Origin: Zhengitettix transpicula
Taxonomy: Eukaryota; Arthropoda; Insecta; Orthoptera; Tetrigidae
Direction: 5' to 3'
Assembly (NCBI GenBank): GCA_037074705.1
Contig: CM073593.1
Location: forward strand, 8,003,001 to 8,067,000
Length of the DNA: 64,000 nucleotides
Shown here: in pieces, positions 25,111 to 35,483 of the stretch
How the letters are laid out: the number at the start of each line of letters is the position of its first letter
Numbering within the stretch: position 1 is the stretch's first letter
The notes under the pieces: generated by a model
Database searches by the model: none
What the model was told of the DNA's origin: nothing
The model's input: only the letters and a program-made list of their open reading frames with translations
Translations under genes and position numbers: made by a program

Positions 25111-26326
25111 ACTAGCGATGCTTAGAGTCGAAACCTTGTTATAAAAAACACTGCACCGAATTGAAATCGATAATTGTATTTAGTGTTGGTAATTTTTTTA
25201 AAATAAAATGTCGCACTATAATTTTTTGAGTCCATGTTTTGCTTTGTTGTATCGAACAGTACAGAATTTACCCTGTGATATAGAGATTTAGTATTGATGA
25301 CCACTTGAAGGACTGGCAGATCTGCAGCTCACAGTTCATACTCCATAGAAAATTAAGTGCTGAATAACCTGCATCACTGTAAGGACGGGGTAATTACTTT
25401 TTTGCGAACGCGAACTTTCTGATTAGGGGGCGGGGGATGGCAGGGATGCCATCAGCGAGACGCACCTTAAGTCTCCGATAAACAGAAACAATGTTTTATT
25501 ATGTTAACTATCAACTTTTTAAAGAAGGTACTAACGTTGCGAAAACCCCGGTTTAAAAACAACTTGTTCGTTGTTATAAAGATTTATAGTTGTGTCTAAT
25601 TGCGTAATTTTTCCAAGGTAAGTAAATTCTGTATTCTTCAGTTCTAATTTACATTTAGAACCTCGATACGAATAAAGGATTGTTTTTAATTATGAAAGTT
25701 TCGTTGATTGTTCGGAAATAAAGGAACCAATGCATTGATAGCGTTGTCGTGGACGTCCCAGCTTGCATCTCCTCGTAAATAAATATGCACATTTCAATAA
25801 AATGTTTTTCATCCGTGCTAAATTGCTTGAGGCGGATGCTGGCGAGCGGCTAACTTGGAATTAAAATCCGTATTTTTCCCAGTGAAGCGGTTAAACAGAA
25901 AAAAAAATTATATAGAATATGATGAAAAAAGCGGCGTGGCGTGGAACTGTAGTGAAAAGTTCTGCCTGTCCGTGAACGCGCCTGCACCTACCATTACTCG
26001 GAACAGGCAACATTTACCCTCGAACTCGGAATAGTTTGTTTACATGTTTCATTATTTTAAAACCAATCGTTTACAGACGTCGGAATATGGGAGTCGTCAT
26101 AGCGAGGTGTGAGTAGTGCTCTAATTAGACTTTACGTTATTTCTATATTTGACAATCATGTTAGGTAGAAAAAAATATATTTGTAATTCGTGAATGTATG
26201 TTGTACGAACGTATTTATAACGATAAGGCAGGTTCACAGCGCGGTAAAATTCATGTCGGGCTCTGTAAAGTTGACGTTAAGTTTAAAATAATAGTTGAAA
26301 TTATAAAACGTCTGTTAAAAGTAGTA
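25111..26326. other. No supported gene
   Basis: AT-rich, normal CG content, no recognised repeat words or coding frames. Confidence 0.4.
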
Positions 26327-26362
26327 ATTATTTAAATAAATAGCCAAGTAACATAAAAATAA

Positions 26363-26659
26363 GGAACGGAGAAGGAATGCTGCGTCCCCACAGAAAACTC
26401 CTCTCCCGCTATCGGAAGGCCGTGGGACAAGTACACAATGCCCGACCTACCCGATGTAGGTTTTCCTAGGGGTTTCACTGCATTTCTTTAGGCGAATGCC
26501 GGGTAGGATCCTTAAAATATAGCCCGGGGGCCCTAGTTAACCCTTGGCTACCTTCCTCTACCCTTCCACATCCCCCCTTTCAAATCCCTTCCTATGCTAT
26601 TAAAGGGGAGTTGCCCAATGTGGATCACCCTCATGTAGCCTGTTGCCCTAAAAAAAAAA
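26363..26659 (+). mobile_element. Retroposon family R, first insert (5'-truncated)
   Basis: Starts within the family at acggagaaggaatgctgcgt and runs to ttgcccta plus about nine A. The host word aaataag before it (to 26363) recurs after the poly(A) (26657-26663), a short TSD. 5' truncation, poly(A) and TSD fit LINE-driven target-primed reverse transcription. Confidence 0.75.
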
Positions 26660-26668
26660 TAAGTGTTA

Positions 26669-27225
26669 GTGGAGTCTGCGAGGGCTATTCTCTCGCAGGC
26701 AGTACCTGCGAGGGATGTTCTCTCGCAGGCAGAACCTTGTAGGAGAGATACGAAGGGTCTACCTTTGGGGATGCCTTTTCCTCTCCGTTTTTGAACTAAG
26801 GTTCCCACAAAAGAGGCACCGAGGCCTGTTCTGAGAGGTGTGTGTTCCGGGGTCACAGACCTTGGGCATACGGTAAGGGTTGTCCGCTATTCCCATTGGA
26901 ACAGTCGACCAGCTGCCTCCTAAACTGGTCGAGGCACGGAGAAGGGAATGCTGCGTCCCCACAGCAATCTCCTCTCCCGCCATCGGAAGGGCTTGGGACA
27001 AATACCAAATGCCCGACCTACCTTTTGCAAGTTTTTCTAGGGTTTCCCTGCATCACTTTTAGGCGATTGCCGGGTAGGATCCTTAAACCATAGCCCGGGG
27101 GCCCTAGTTAACCCTTGGCTATCTTCCTATACCATTCCGCATCCCCCGTTCAAATCCCTTCCTATGCTATTAAAGGGGAGTTGCCCAACGTGGATTACCC
27201 TCATGTAGCCTGTTGCCCTAAAAAA
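26669..27225 (+). mobile_element. Retroposon family R, second insert (near full length)
   Basis: Begins with duplicated hairpin words (tctgcgaggg...ctctcgcagg, twice). It continues through ttcccac, gggcatacgg, ccagctgcctcctaaactgg, tagcccgggggccctagtta and ends ttgccctaaaaaa. It is flanked by agtgtta at 26662-26668 and 27226-27232. The second insertion landed exactly at the 3' junction of the first, in the same orientation. Frame 26880-27062 is open through the conserved block but has no recognised domain. Confidence 0.75.
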
Positions 27226-27440
27226 AGTGTTAAATTAAAAACCACACAACGTTTCTGCAATCCTTGTTACTTTCTACAGAACGACACAACCGCACAAACC
27301 AGGTAACGAACTCAAAAGCCTGAGGTGCGTCGTTCTTATGTTTTTGAATCACCTGACGAAAGCAACAAGGATTGCAGAAACTTTATGTAGTATTTAATTT
27401 AGCTCTTATTTTGTCTGTCACTTGACTAATTATTTATCAA

Positions 27441-28536
27441 ATAAAAATCATAGTCTCAACACGTTTGGTCGGAGATTCTTACTGGAACCGATGACTTTGT
27501 CATTTTTATTTCACACATAGTAGATCGACAAAATTTCCACTAGTACGTTCCTAAGTGTACTAGTCTTCTATAGTCCTCAAAGTTTCTTTGTTTCGTATTG
27601 GTATTAACGATGGAAGAGTGGAGAAATCTCTTTTAGTGTTGTCGCTCCAACATGTACTGCTTATATCTAGTCCGGGTAGGTAAATAGGCTTTTGAGAGGT
27701 ACTAAAGCTATTGTCAACAACTAACTAAATTAGAGCGGTTTTTTGATGCAAGTAATATTTTATTGAACAGAAATATTCGATTCAATGACTTATTACCATT
27801 GCAAACGACTGGATTTGTTGCCATTATAAGCTGGTTAGGTCAGCTGAATTTGTACGACGGATAATATCGTAAAGAGTTTTAGCGCGAAAGTTTCGTCTGT
27901 TCTGAATATTGCCTAGGATAGCTCCATGTAACAGGGGGGAGCAGCTAGGCAAGGCAGGGTTGCGAGAGGTTTGAAGACACCGCTCAGATTCTGCGGCTCT
28001 GGTTTTCTGATTTAAATAATTAACGGGGCTCACTGACGTAAGCAGAGTGCAGCAGAAGCGACCTTTACATTAACACATGCGGATTTGCTCATCGAAATTA
28101 AATTTCCCGTATAATCATAGCAGGAAGCTATTACATTATGTATAAGAAGTGCTGACGAGGCGGCACTGCGCGGCCTAATGTCTAAATGACGCCGATCGCG
28201 ATGGCGCGCCCGATAGCTAATTAAATTGCCCATTACGACCGCCGAACAGTTATTTACTGGACCAGGATGATTTTAAGTGGCTCCTAAGGAGACAAATTAG
28301 TTGCGATTCACCCGTCGCTTTACTGCCTCGGGCAATATATAGTGACGCCTTACTTCCGTCGACTCGGAAAACTCGTTATTTTTCACAGACGGATTTTAGG
28401 CAACGGTCTGTTTATCATGACGTTGGTTGGCTTTTGCGTCGATCAAAATAGTTTGTGCCTGTATTCCAGAATAAAAAAACAACGTAACTGTGGATGTATA
28501 TTGTTTAAGGACGATGCATGCCAATGTGTGAAATAC
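27441..28536. other. No supported gene
   Basis: Mixed composition. A GC-richer section at 28130-28330 contains homeodomain-type words (gctaattaaattg, acaaattagttg) and ttttaagtgg, an NK2-like word. Such words are common by chance, so an enhancer role is only possible. Confidence 0.3.
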
Positions 28537-28635
28537 ATTTGAAGATAAATGAGCGGATAGGCATCCTTCGAGGCGCCCAGCTTGTGGCTGCAGCGGTCGA
28601 TATTGTGGTTCTGGTTCACCAGCCAGCCATTGTCT
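28537..28635 (-). CDS. Possible orphan coding exon, unrecognised
   Basis: On the minus strand, a frame reads DNGWLVNQNHN, then IDRCSHKLGASKDAYPLIY. About 70% of third positions are G or C inside an AT-rich region. This suggests selection on codons. A possible acceptor, cctgtgtgatgtgcgcag, precedes it and a weak donor, aaat|gtattt, follows, giving a 99-bp exon. The open frame itself continues upstream to about 28735 (with HWEIWKP) and downstream to 28443. I do not recognise the protein. The plus strand is also open here, and RUNX-like (tgtggtt), SOX-like (ccattgt) and TEAD-like (ggaatgt) words overlap, so it could instead be conserved noncoding DNA. Confidence 0.25.
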
Positions 28636-28984
28636 CTGCGCACATCACACAGGAATGTCCGCTCCGCTTTAAATAGCGTATCGTGTGTCGGCTTCCATAT
28701 CTCCCAGTGGCGCCGACTAACTTTTACTTCGGGAAACTACAACTACAAATGCATTTACTTATAATCTTAGTTCGTCCTAAATTTGTTCTGTTTTGTTCTG
28801 TTTGGCGCCAGACGTTACGTAAATGTTCTCAGTTGTTATAATCTTATACTATTTATTCCTATCGACGACAGTTAACCACTCTCATCTTAGTAATATATAA
28901 TACTTGTCAGTTTCTTCGTCGTACTATTTATTTCTCCTAATTAATACTAAAATTTACGTTTCAATAAGTCTGCTTTATTATTAA

Positions 28985-30110
28985 CTAGTTGGGTGCCCGG
29001 GTTTCCATATAACCATAACCCCCGATTTGACTCTAATCTCGGTTGTTTTTTTCGTATTTTTTTTGTAACGCACCCCCTCCCCTTTAACGTTATCCCCTCC
29101 CATGCCGAAAGGGGTTGAAATTACACACTAACAAAATCTGTAGAAATACTATCAATGTCATTGACTCCGACAATTATTTATTCTACGAAAATATCGACCG
29201 TTTAACATTATTGAAAATTTCCACCCCTGCACGGGGATTTAACGGCAAGTTGAATGTCATAATTAAACTAGGTGACAATCATAACTCTGGATACGACTCC
29301 AATCCCGATTGTTTTTGCGTTATTTTTATGCAATGCCATTACACGCCTACCCTGAAGCATGCTCCCATCCCAAGCCCGAAAGGGATTGAAGTTATACACG
29401 GAACATGTAAAGAAACTTTATGAATCTCATTGATCCCGAAATATATTTATTCGACGCAAAAGTCGGCCGGTTAAGATGTTTGAAAATTTCAAGTCCCCCA
29501 CCCACCTCCGCGGAGCCCCTCCCATCCCCGCCCACACCCTCGCGTTGCCCATATTTCGTAAGTACACTCAGCGACATCTATAACGCCGATTTGACTCGAA
29601 TCTCTGTAGTTTTCGTATTATTTTCTTGTAACGTTCCTCCACCCGCAAACCTAAACGTGCGCACCTCTCATGCCGAAAGGGGTTGAAATTGTACACCAAC
29701 ATCATCGGTAGAAATACTATCAACTTAATTGATCCCGACAATTATTTATTCCACGAAAATATCGACCCTTTAACATGTTTGAAAATTTCCACCCTCGCCC
29801 CTGGGTGTTAAATGGCAAGTTGAATGTCTTAATTAAACTCAGTGACACCCACAACCCTGGATTATCTCCAGTCTTGGTTATTTTCGGGTTTTTTCTTGTA
29901 ACGCCACTCCACTCCCACCCCTAAGGACGCTCCTTTTCCACGCTTTAAGGAGTTGAAATTATACACAGATAACATCGGTGAAACACTATCAATCTCTTTG
30001 ACCCCTAAAAATATTTATCCGTCTCAAATATAGGTCGTTTTAGCATGTTTGACTATTTGCATCTCCGTCTACCCCCGCCCCTGGGAGCGGTAAACGAGTC
30101 TCAATCCGAC
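28985..30110 (+). repeat. Family B, four tandem units of about 270-300 bp
   Basis: Starts ttgggtgcccgggtttccat. The anchor word ggttgaaattayacac recurs near 29113, 29385, 29682 and 29952, giving periods of about 270, 298 and 270 bp. Each unit also has gactctaatctcggt, gtaacgc, a C-rich tract, atttattc-acga and ggcaagttgaatgtc. Units differ substantially, so the array is old. The long C-rich tracts give spurious open frames on both strands (29392-29686). Confidence 0.85.
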
Positions 30111-30695
30111 AGTGTTCTTTTGTTGTGAACTGCTAATACTCGTACAACGGCTCACCGTCCTCGAGAACACAACCATACAAGAATTAAACAATTCATGCGA
30201 AGTGCAAACAAAAAGTTCTACGATTTTTCAAAGTCGTTAATTTATTTGTTAAACAATGAGCAGTTATTGTATTTATCAACTTTACCATATACTAGTTTGT
30301 AATGAAAAAACATTGTGTAAGTAAGCTTCACTTAACCAGGTAGTCGCTAATTACCACTGTAGTAGTTACGGCTTATAACAATGATAATATTAAAATAAGT
30401 CATTGCAATTTTTCTGACTCATAAAATAAAGACCTGAATTATTTTCAATTCAGGCCCATGGCACACAACGTTGTCACAGTCTTATTCCAGTTTCTAATTT
30501 TTGGTATTGTTTAGTTTCTTTAATCTTCTCATTAATTAATTCCATCATCATTTGCGTTGGTCGAAGTTTGCGTTCACTAGAAGTTTGGAAACGGCGGATT
30601 TTCTTGATCTGTATGGATCAACATTTGATTTATTTTATTGTGACAGTTTAGTGGTGTGAATTCCCAATATATTGTATTTGTACTTTAGAGTTTCT
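30111..30695. other. No supported gene; short hairpin
   Basis: AT-rich. A hairpin gacctgaatta/tcaattcaggcc lies at 30431-30456. Nothing else recognised. Confidence 0.35.
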
Positions 30696-30986
30696 TTACT
30701 CATCTTGGAAAATGATTGCAAGGTCTATGCTGGCGCCTTTCGGTTCATCTGTGGTATCTGTGCGACGAGGATCACGCATGGATCTATGTCTACGAGAACA
30801 TTGGAGCCGCAGGCGCCGTTGGTTTTGCGTCAGGGGAATCCCATATAAAGGAAATCTTGCACGCAGTCCACGGTGCAGATGTCGAAGAATTGTCGAAGCA
30901 CACAATGATACACCTGTAGCAGTGCACCAGCGTTCTGCCAACTGTCGAGATTCTTCCTCAGGCAATCTTCTTTGATTCCATGCCAC
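30696..30986 (-). pseudogene. Tc1-like transposase fragment, disrupted
   Basis: Minus-strand frame of 96 codons reads STILRHLHRGLRARFPLYGI, then LTQNQRRLRLQ, and IIFQDE. This matches the layout of Tc1-family transposases: second helix-turn-helix, a GLRxRxPxxxPxLTxxHRxxRLxWxR block, and the xFSDESRF block that carries the second catalytic Asp. Here the frame stops right after QDE where SRF would follow, and the usual 'W' block is partly lost. N- and C-terminal parts are missing. A non-functional relic; I did not find its inverted terminal repeats. Confidence 0.7.
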
Positions 30987-32284
30987 GTCGTATAGCTTTG
31001 CGTTGAGGCTTCACCTAACTGACATGTAATATTGTTTTTGTTTTGTAATTGTTTAGTTATTATCGACGCAGGTACATTAATTTTCATACAACTCAGAGGA
31101 GTCCTTCATACTGTTGCAATTTTTACAAACGTGAATTGAGTATGACATACATCAAATCTAACGTAAGAATGAAGCCAATCCACTACATGATCAATGAATG
31201 GGTGTTTTTTTTCTTTTTAGCCTTTGTATAAGTAATCACAGTAATAAATTCTCTGAGATGGACACATTTTGTGTAACTAAAGTGACGTATCTGCCTACCA
31301 CGTCATTGGAAGTGCACCAATCAGATGACGTCACGTCAACTAATATATTCGTTCCGCGTACACTTAAACACTTAGAACAAAAGTTCGTACTCATGTTACG
31401 ATCTCGGAAAAAACACTGGGCGATAGAACACCACGGGGGGGGGGGGGGAGTATGGGATTTAAAAAAATCGGAAATAACCTATATTAACGTCGAATGAATT
31501 GTTTCAACATTTATTATGAATAAAATGGTTATATGAAGTTCAGCCCCCATCCGCAAGAAAATGGTCCATGTTAGTGTGGAATCCATTTTCCTCGCTGTTG
31601 CTGCGATGAACAGAGCCGGTTAAGTCAGGAGTCGAGTCTCAGTCTGTATGCGACGGTGAGAGAAGGGGTTGATTAGAAAATTCTGGAAATGGCCAGAGAT
31701 CATTGTCGAATATAATAAATATATGTAGATTTATCTCTGTAAACGATTATATTTCTTTTCTTAACATCGAAATGATTACTTATGTTTAATATAAATATAT
31801 AGACTGATTGATATTGTTCAGTACACTTGAAATTTTTCTTTTTTCCGAGAAGAAAATAATTTCTTTTTGAACGCGAGTAATAATACTTTTTATTTATTCG
31901 ATTAAAGTGTTTTTTTTTTATTCTTGAACAACTTTGGATTCTTGACAAATAAATGATACCCGTGCCAATTTTCTGATTGGTTAAATTTTTGGACTTGTTC
32001 GTTCTTTGCAGCATATGGTTGAGATTTGATTTGGAGTCGGTCGAAATGTAAATACATTATATTTAAATTTTGTAGAGAATTGTTACGAATTGAATTGGTT
32101 TCATGAAGTTTAAAGAAGGTGGAAAAGCAGTCTTACCCCCAACGTTCGATATTGAATAGGAAAAGCATTCGTGGATTAGTCTGAGTTATGTGGGATATCC
32201 TTAAATGAGGTTAGGGGCAATCAACCTTTATTCATATTTTTGTGTCCGTCACCTTTTGTTTGCTGTGTGTCGTTCTTGATGCTC
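30987..32284. other. No supported gene; 14-G run
   Basis: AT-rich. A run of 14 G lies at 31435-31448 after ccac. Open frames such as 31198-31497 and 31700-32014 are low-complexity or lysine/isoleucine-rich by composition and not gene-like. Confidence 0.35.
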
Positions 32285-32395
32285 TTACGCTTTTCAGTTT
32301 CCTGACTGAAGCTACTAGGATTGCAGATACGATTTGTGGTATTTATTTAGTCATTTTAATTTTCGTCTGTTAATTGGGTTCTTTGCCTAACTTGC
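32285..32395 (-). mobile_element. Family A foldback, right arm only
   Basis: Contains cctgactgaagctactagga, ttgcagatacga, ttgtggtatttatttagtca and cgtctgttaattgggt, matching the right arm of the 27.4 kb copy. No complementary left arm was found upstream, so this is another solo arm. Confidence 0.55.
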
Positions 32396-34398
32396 ACCCT
32401 TTATTCATCTAATTCTCATAAGAAGTAACAAATTGGAACGTAATGTTGAGTTTATTTTCTTATTCCAATCTGTTAATTGGAAAGAATTCCATATGGAAGT
32501 TTGAGTGTGAGAAGGAAGAGAAGGTCCGCTGCTCTAAATAATGCGTGATCCTTGCATCCCCTGGGAGACAGGCTGCACTGCGCTCCACGCCTGTCATGTG
32601 TGCTGCATCGCGGAACAATCAGGCGTAGCCGTTCAGGGAAACAACGATAATGAAACGGATATTTGTACTTTTCCTTAGAAGTTCCCAACTATTTGTAACT
32701 AGTTACTTGAATCAGTGATAGAAAAGTGTATTGTGTCCAATTAATTTTTGCAGAACGTAGCGGGACATTATGCAGTGATTATAAATTACATTTTCGTCAT
32801 TGATAATAATTGCATTTTAAAGATCAGTATTTTCTTAAATGTCAATATTATTGTAAGTACCATAATTTTATACCATTTTGCTTCAGCTGTTCCAAGTCTC
32901 GTTCATTCCTTTCCTTTTCATTGTGGGTGTTCACATTGTTGACAAACGTTTGGGCTTTATCTAGTTATTTTCTAAGATAAACTTTTATTTGTGAATTGGC
33001 GCTCCAAAGTCGGGCAAATATTTGCAAAATTTATTTTATTATTAGAGATCGTTTAGGTTTTGTTCTTAAAACGATTAATATCAGAATGGAGAGCCTGTAT
33101 GTATCTTCGAACAGAGTTTCCTAAATATAATTTTCCATATATTGCTAGGGATTTTTAAAATTTTTTGTGTACAGTAGCATCAACTACCATGGGGACATTA
33201 GGGACTTATTGTTCTCGATTTGGGTCGTCGGGGAACCATGTTATGGGAATTTCTCAGTTAGGAAAAACACACCTTGCCGGGATTCCCACCCGGGAACTAT
33301 GATCCGACGCTGACCCCCACAACACAGGAGATCGGGTCCTAGGGATTGTTTTAGCGCGTCATTTACAATTAAATCAAACGATTAAAAGATTTTTTGATGC
33401 ATGGATTAAAGTTTTTCTCCTATTTCACAAAACATCGGACATTAATCAATTCTCAATTTTGATAATGGTATTATTCTAGATAAGAATACTAATTTTAATA
33501 AAAAGTTAATATCAAGTCCAACAAATTATCTGATAATGTTAAACAAGACACGTCTCATTTAAACAGTATTTATGATGGTGTATTAAATAATCTGTGTAAT
33601 TTATTACCATATTCTTTGTAATCTGTTGTAACTTTGGCTGTATCATCTCAGTCTGTCTAGTATTGACAGATCACAACAGTTGATCGAAACTTGTACATAA
33701 TTTTTACATTATATTGTTCAAAATTAATTTGTTTTTTGTCCGTTATACTCCTCGTTAATTTCTTGTGTAATAATTTTTAAGCGTCCCGTATATGCTTCTC
33801 CATCCAATATACGTGTTCCTACGCATTGTAATTTTACGGAGTGTTCTAAAAGAACTATCTTATGTAGGAAGCAGTTGACGGTAAATAACAAGGAATATTG
33901 ATATTATTTGTAAGATGTTTATTGTCTGGTCACAAATTATTTTTAAATTGTCCACCTGGAGTGTTCCGTTTCTTTAGGAAAGTTTTCTTCACGCTGTTCA
34001 CGTCTTTGTGCTTGTTACGGATGTTGTTTGCATGGATCGCTGCAAGTTCAGGACTCACATAATGTTAGACGTATCCTGTTTTCCGACGAATCTATTCATT
34101 TAATGATTGCATCTTGTTATTGATTCCTTATTTATTTCCGTATTCGCCGTATACGGTTGTTTTCATCCATCTGTGTTTCGGAATTTTCTGGTGTATAACC
34201 GAAATTATAGTTTTCGTGTATTGAAACTGTCCAGGGTAATTCAATATCTGCAGTTAAAACCAATCACCGAGAATTATTTTTGTTTTGGATTAGTAAGGGA
34301 AACTAGTGTGTGCGTCACAGTCCCAAAAAGTATGGAAAACTATAATGCAATAAAGTCGCTGTTGGTCCTCAAAAGTTAAATCAAACCATCGATGTCTA
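32396..34398. other. No gene; tRNA-like palindromic patch
   Basis: Mostly AT-rich. At 33270-33345 the minus strand has GGGGGTCAGCGTCGGATC and then a perfect 5-bp stem CCGGG/CCCGG around TGGGAAT, suggestive of a tRNA-derived SINE head. The T-loop lacks TTC, so I keep this tentative. Confidence 0.35.
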
Positions 34399-34516
34399 AT
34401 GACCCTTGGCTACCTTCTTCTATCCTTCCTCATTCCCGTTTCAAATACTTTCCTATGCTATTGAAGGGGAGTTGCAACCACTTGGATTACCCTCATGTAG
34501 ACTGTTACTCAAAAAA
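34399..34516 (+). mobile_element. Retroposon family R tail fragment, diverged
   Basis: The last ~115 bp of the family: gacccttggctaccttcttc, then tgctattgaaggggagttgc, then ccctcatgtag and a short A-rich end. 5'-truncated and several percent diverged from the 35.2 kb copy. Confidence 0.7.
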
Positions 34517-34564
34517 TAATTGTCTTTATCTTACCCTCTCAGGCGCAACTTGAAAAGAAAAACA

Positions 34565-34680
34565 TTTTTTTTTTTTTTTTTTTTTTAGGGCAATAGGCTA
34601 CATGAGGGTAATCCACTTAGGGCAACTCCCCTTTAATAGCATAGGAAGGGATTTGAAAGGGGGGGATGCGGAAGGGTACA
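34565..34680 (-). mobile_element. Retroposon family R tail fragment, minus strand
   Basis: A 22-T run (34565-34586) is followed by agggcaataggctacatgag and continues to gatgcggaagggtac. This is the exact complement of the tail of the neighbouring full copy (about 35135-35230), with almost no mismatches, so it is recent. 5'-truncated. Together with the next copy it makes an inverted repeat of about 95 bp. Confidence 0.85.
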
Positions 34681-34687
34681 TTTATAT

Positions 34688-34703
34688 AGTTATTTCACGC
34701 AAG
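34688..34703. repeat. Target-site duplication, left
   Basis: agttatttcacgcaag, repeated exactly at 35247-35262 after the poly(A) of the full retroposon copy. Confidence 0.9.
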
Positions 34704-35246
34704 GAAGCCTGCGAGAGGATTTCTCGCAGGTGAACCTTCCCAGAGAGCTCTGGCGGGGGCTACCTTTGGGGATGCTCTCACATCTCTCTGGTTTTTTTTG
34801 AACTAAGGTTCCCACATGCCGAGGCACCTCGGTCTGTTTTGAGAGGTGTATGTTCCGGGGTCGCAGACCTTGGGCATACGGCAAGAGTTGTCCGCTATTC
34901 CTATTGGAATAGTCGGCCAGCTGCCTCTTAAACAGGCCAAGGCATGGCGAGGGGTAAGCTGCGTCCCCACAGCAAACTCCTCTCCCGCTATCGGAAGGGC
35001 GTGGGACAAGTACCCAATGCCCGACCTACCCGATGCAGGTTTTTCTAAGGTTTTCCCTGCATTCCTTTAGGCGAATGCCGGGTAGGATCCTTAAAATATA
35101 GCCCGGGGGCCCTAGTTAACCCTTGGCTACCTTCCTCTACCCTTCCGCATCCCCCCCTTTCAAATCCCTTCCTATGCTATTAAAGGGGAGTTGCCCTAAG
35201 TGGATTACCCTCATGTAGCCTATTGCCCTAAAAAAAAAAAAAAAAA
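34704..35246 (+). mobile_element. Retroposon family R, complete reference copy
   Basis: Bounded by a perfect 16-bp TSD and ending in about 16 A. The 5' end forms a 9-bp hairpin (cctgcgaga...tctcgcagg). It continues through ggttcccac, ggcatacgg, ccagctgcctcttaaac, gcgtccccacagc, gatgcaggtttttct, tagcccgggggccctagtta and ttgccctaagtggatta. Length is about 543 bp. No pol III A/B boxes are obvious. An open sense frame (34846-35070) is shared with the 26.9 and 51.2 kb copies but has no recognised domain. It is a SINE-sized, non-autonomous retroposon, moved by a LINE machinery (inference from poly(A) and TSD). Confidence 0.9.
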
Positions 35247-35262
35247 AGTTATTTCACGCAAG
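35247..35262. repeat. Target-site duplication, right
   Basis: Second exact copy of agttatttcacgcaag; the first A could also belong to the poly(A) tail. Confidence 0.9.
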
Positions 35263-35435
35263 TCCATGCCATTCAAATCCACACCAAAGACGTCGCTAAG
35301 CAACCGCCAACGATGTATTTTCACTCACGTCGCAAAGATTACCTCCAGACTACTTCTACTTAAATTATTAATATTTTATTAAAGTAATAAGTTCATTACA
35401 ATAAACTACGAGATTTTGCCGTATGACATCCGTAC

Positions 35436-35438
<3 letters not shown>

Positions 35439-35479
<41 letters not shown>
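35439..35479. repeat. (TA)n microsatellite
   Basis: About 41 bp of uninterrupted TA. Confidence 0.95.

Positions 35480-35483
<4 letters not shown>

Larger units (their letters stand above)
26327..27440. mobile_element. Family A foldback split by two retroposons
   Basis: The left end, aattatttaaataaatagcc then aagtaacataaaaataag (26327-26363), pairs with the complement of the right end cttattttgtctgtcacttg then actaattattta (27405-27434). The interior resumes at about 27227 with tgttaaattaaaaaccacac, acgtttctgcaatccttgtt. It then folds back at 27353-27400 (ctgacgaaagcaacaagg, ttgcagaaac). Without the inserts it would be about 250 bp, like the 56.0 kb copy. Two family R retroposons account for the extra length. 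Confidence 0.75.

Noticed and set aside
29392..29686. Overlapping frames of 61 and 88 codons
   Set aside because: Both lie in the C-rich tract of family B repeat units.
34565..35246. DNA transposon with ~95-bp terminal inverted repeats
   Set aside because: The inverted ends are two opposite retroposon tails with separate poly(A) tracts; the right copy has its own TSD inside the supposed left end.
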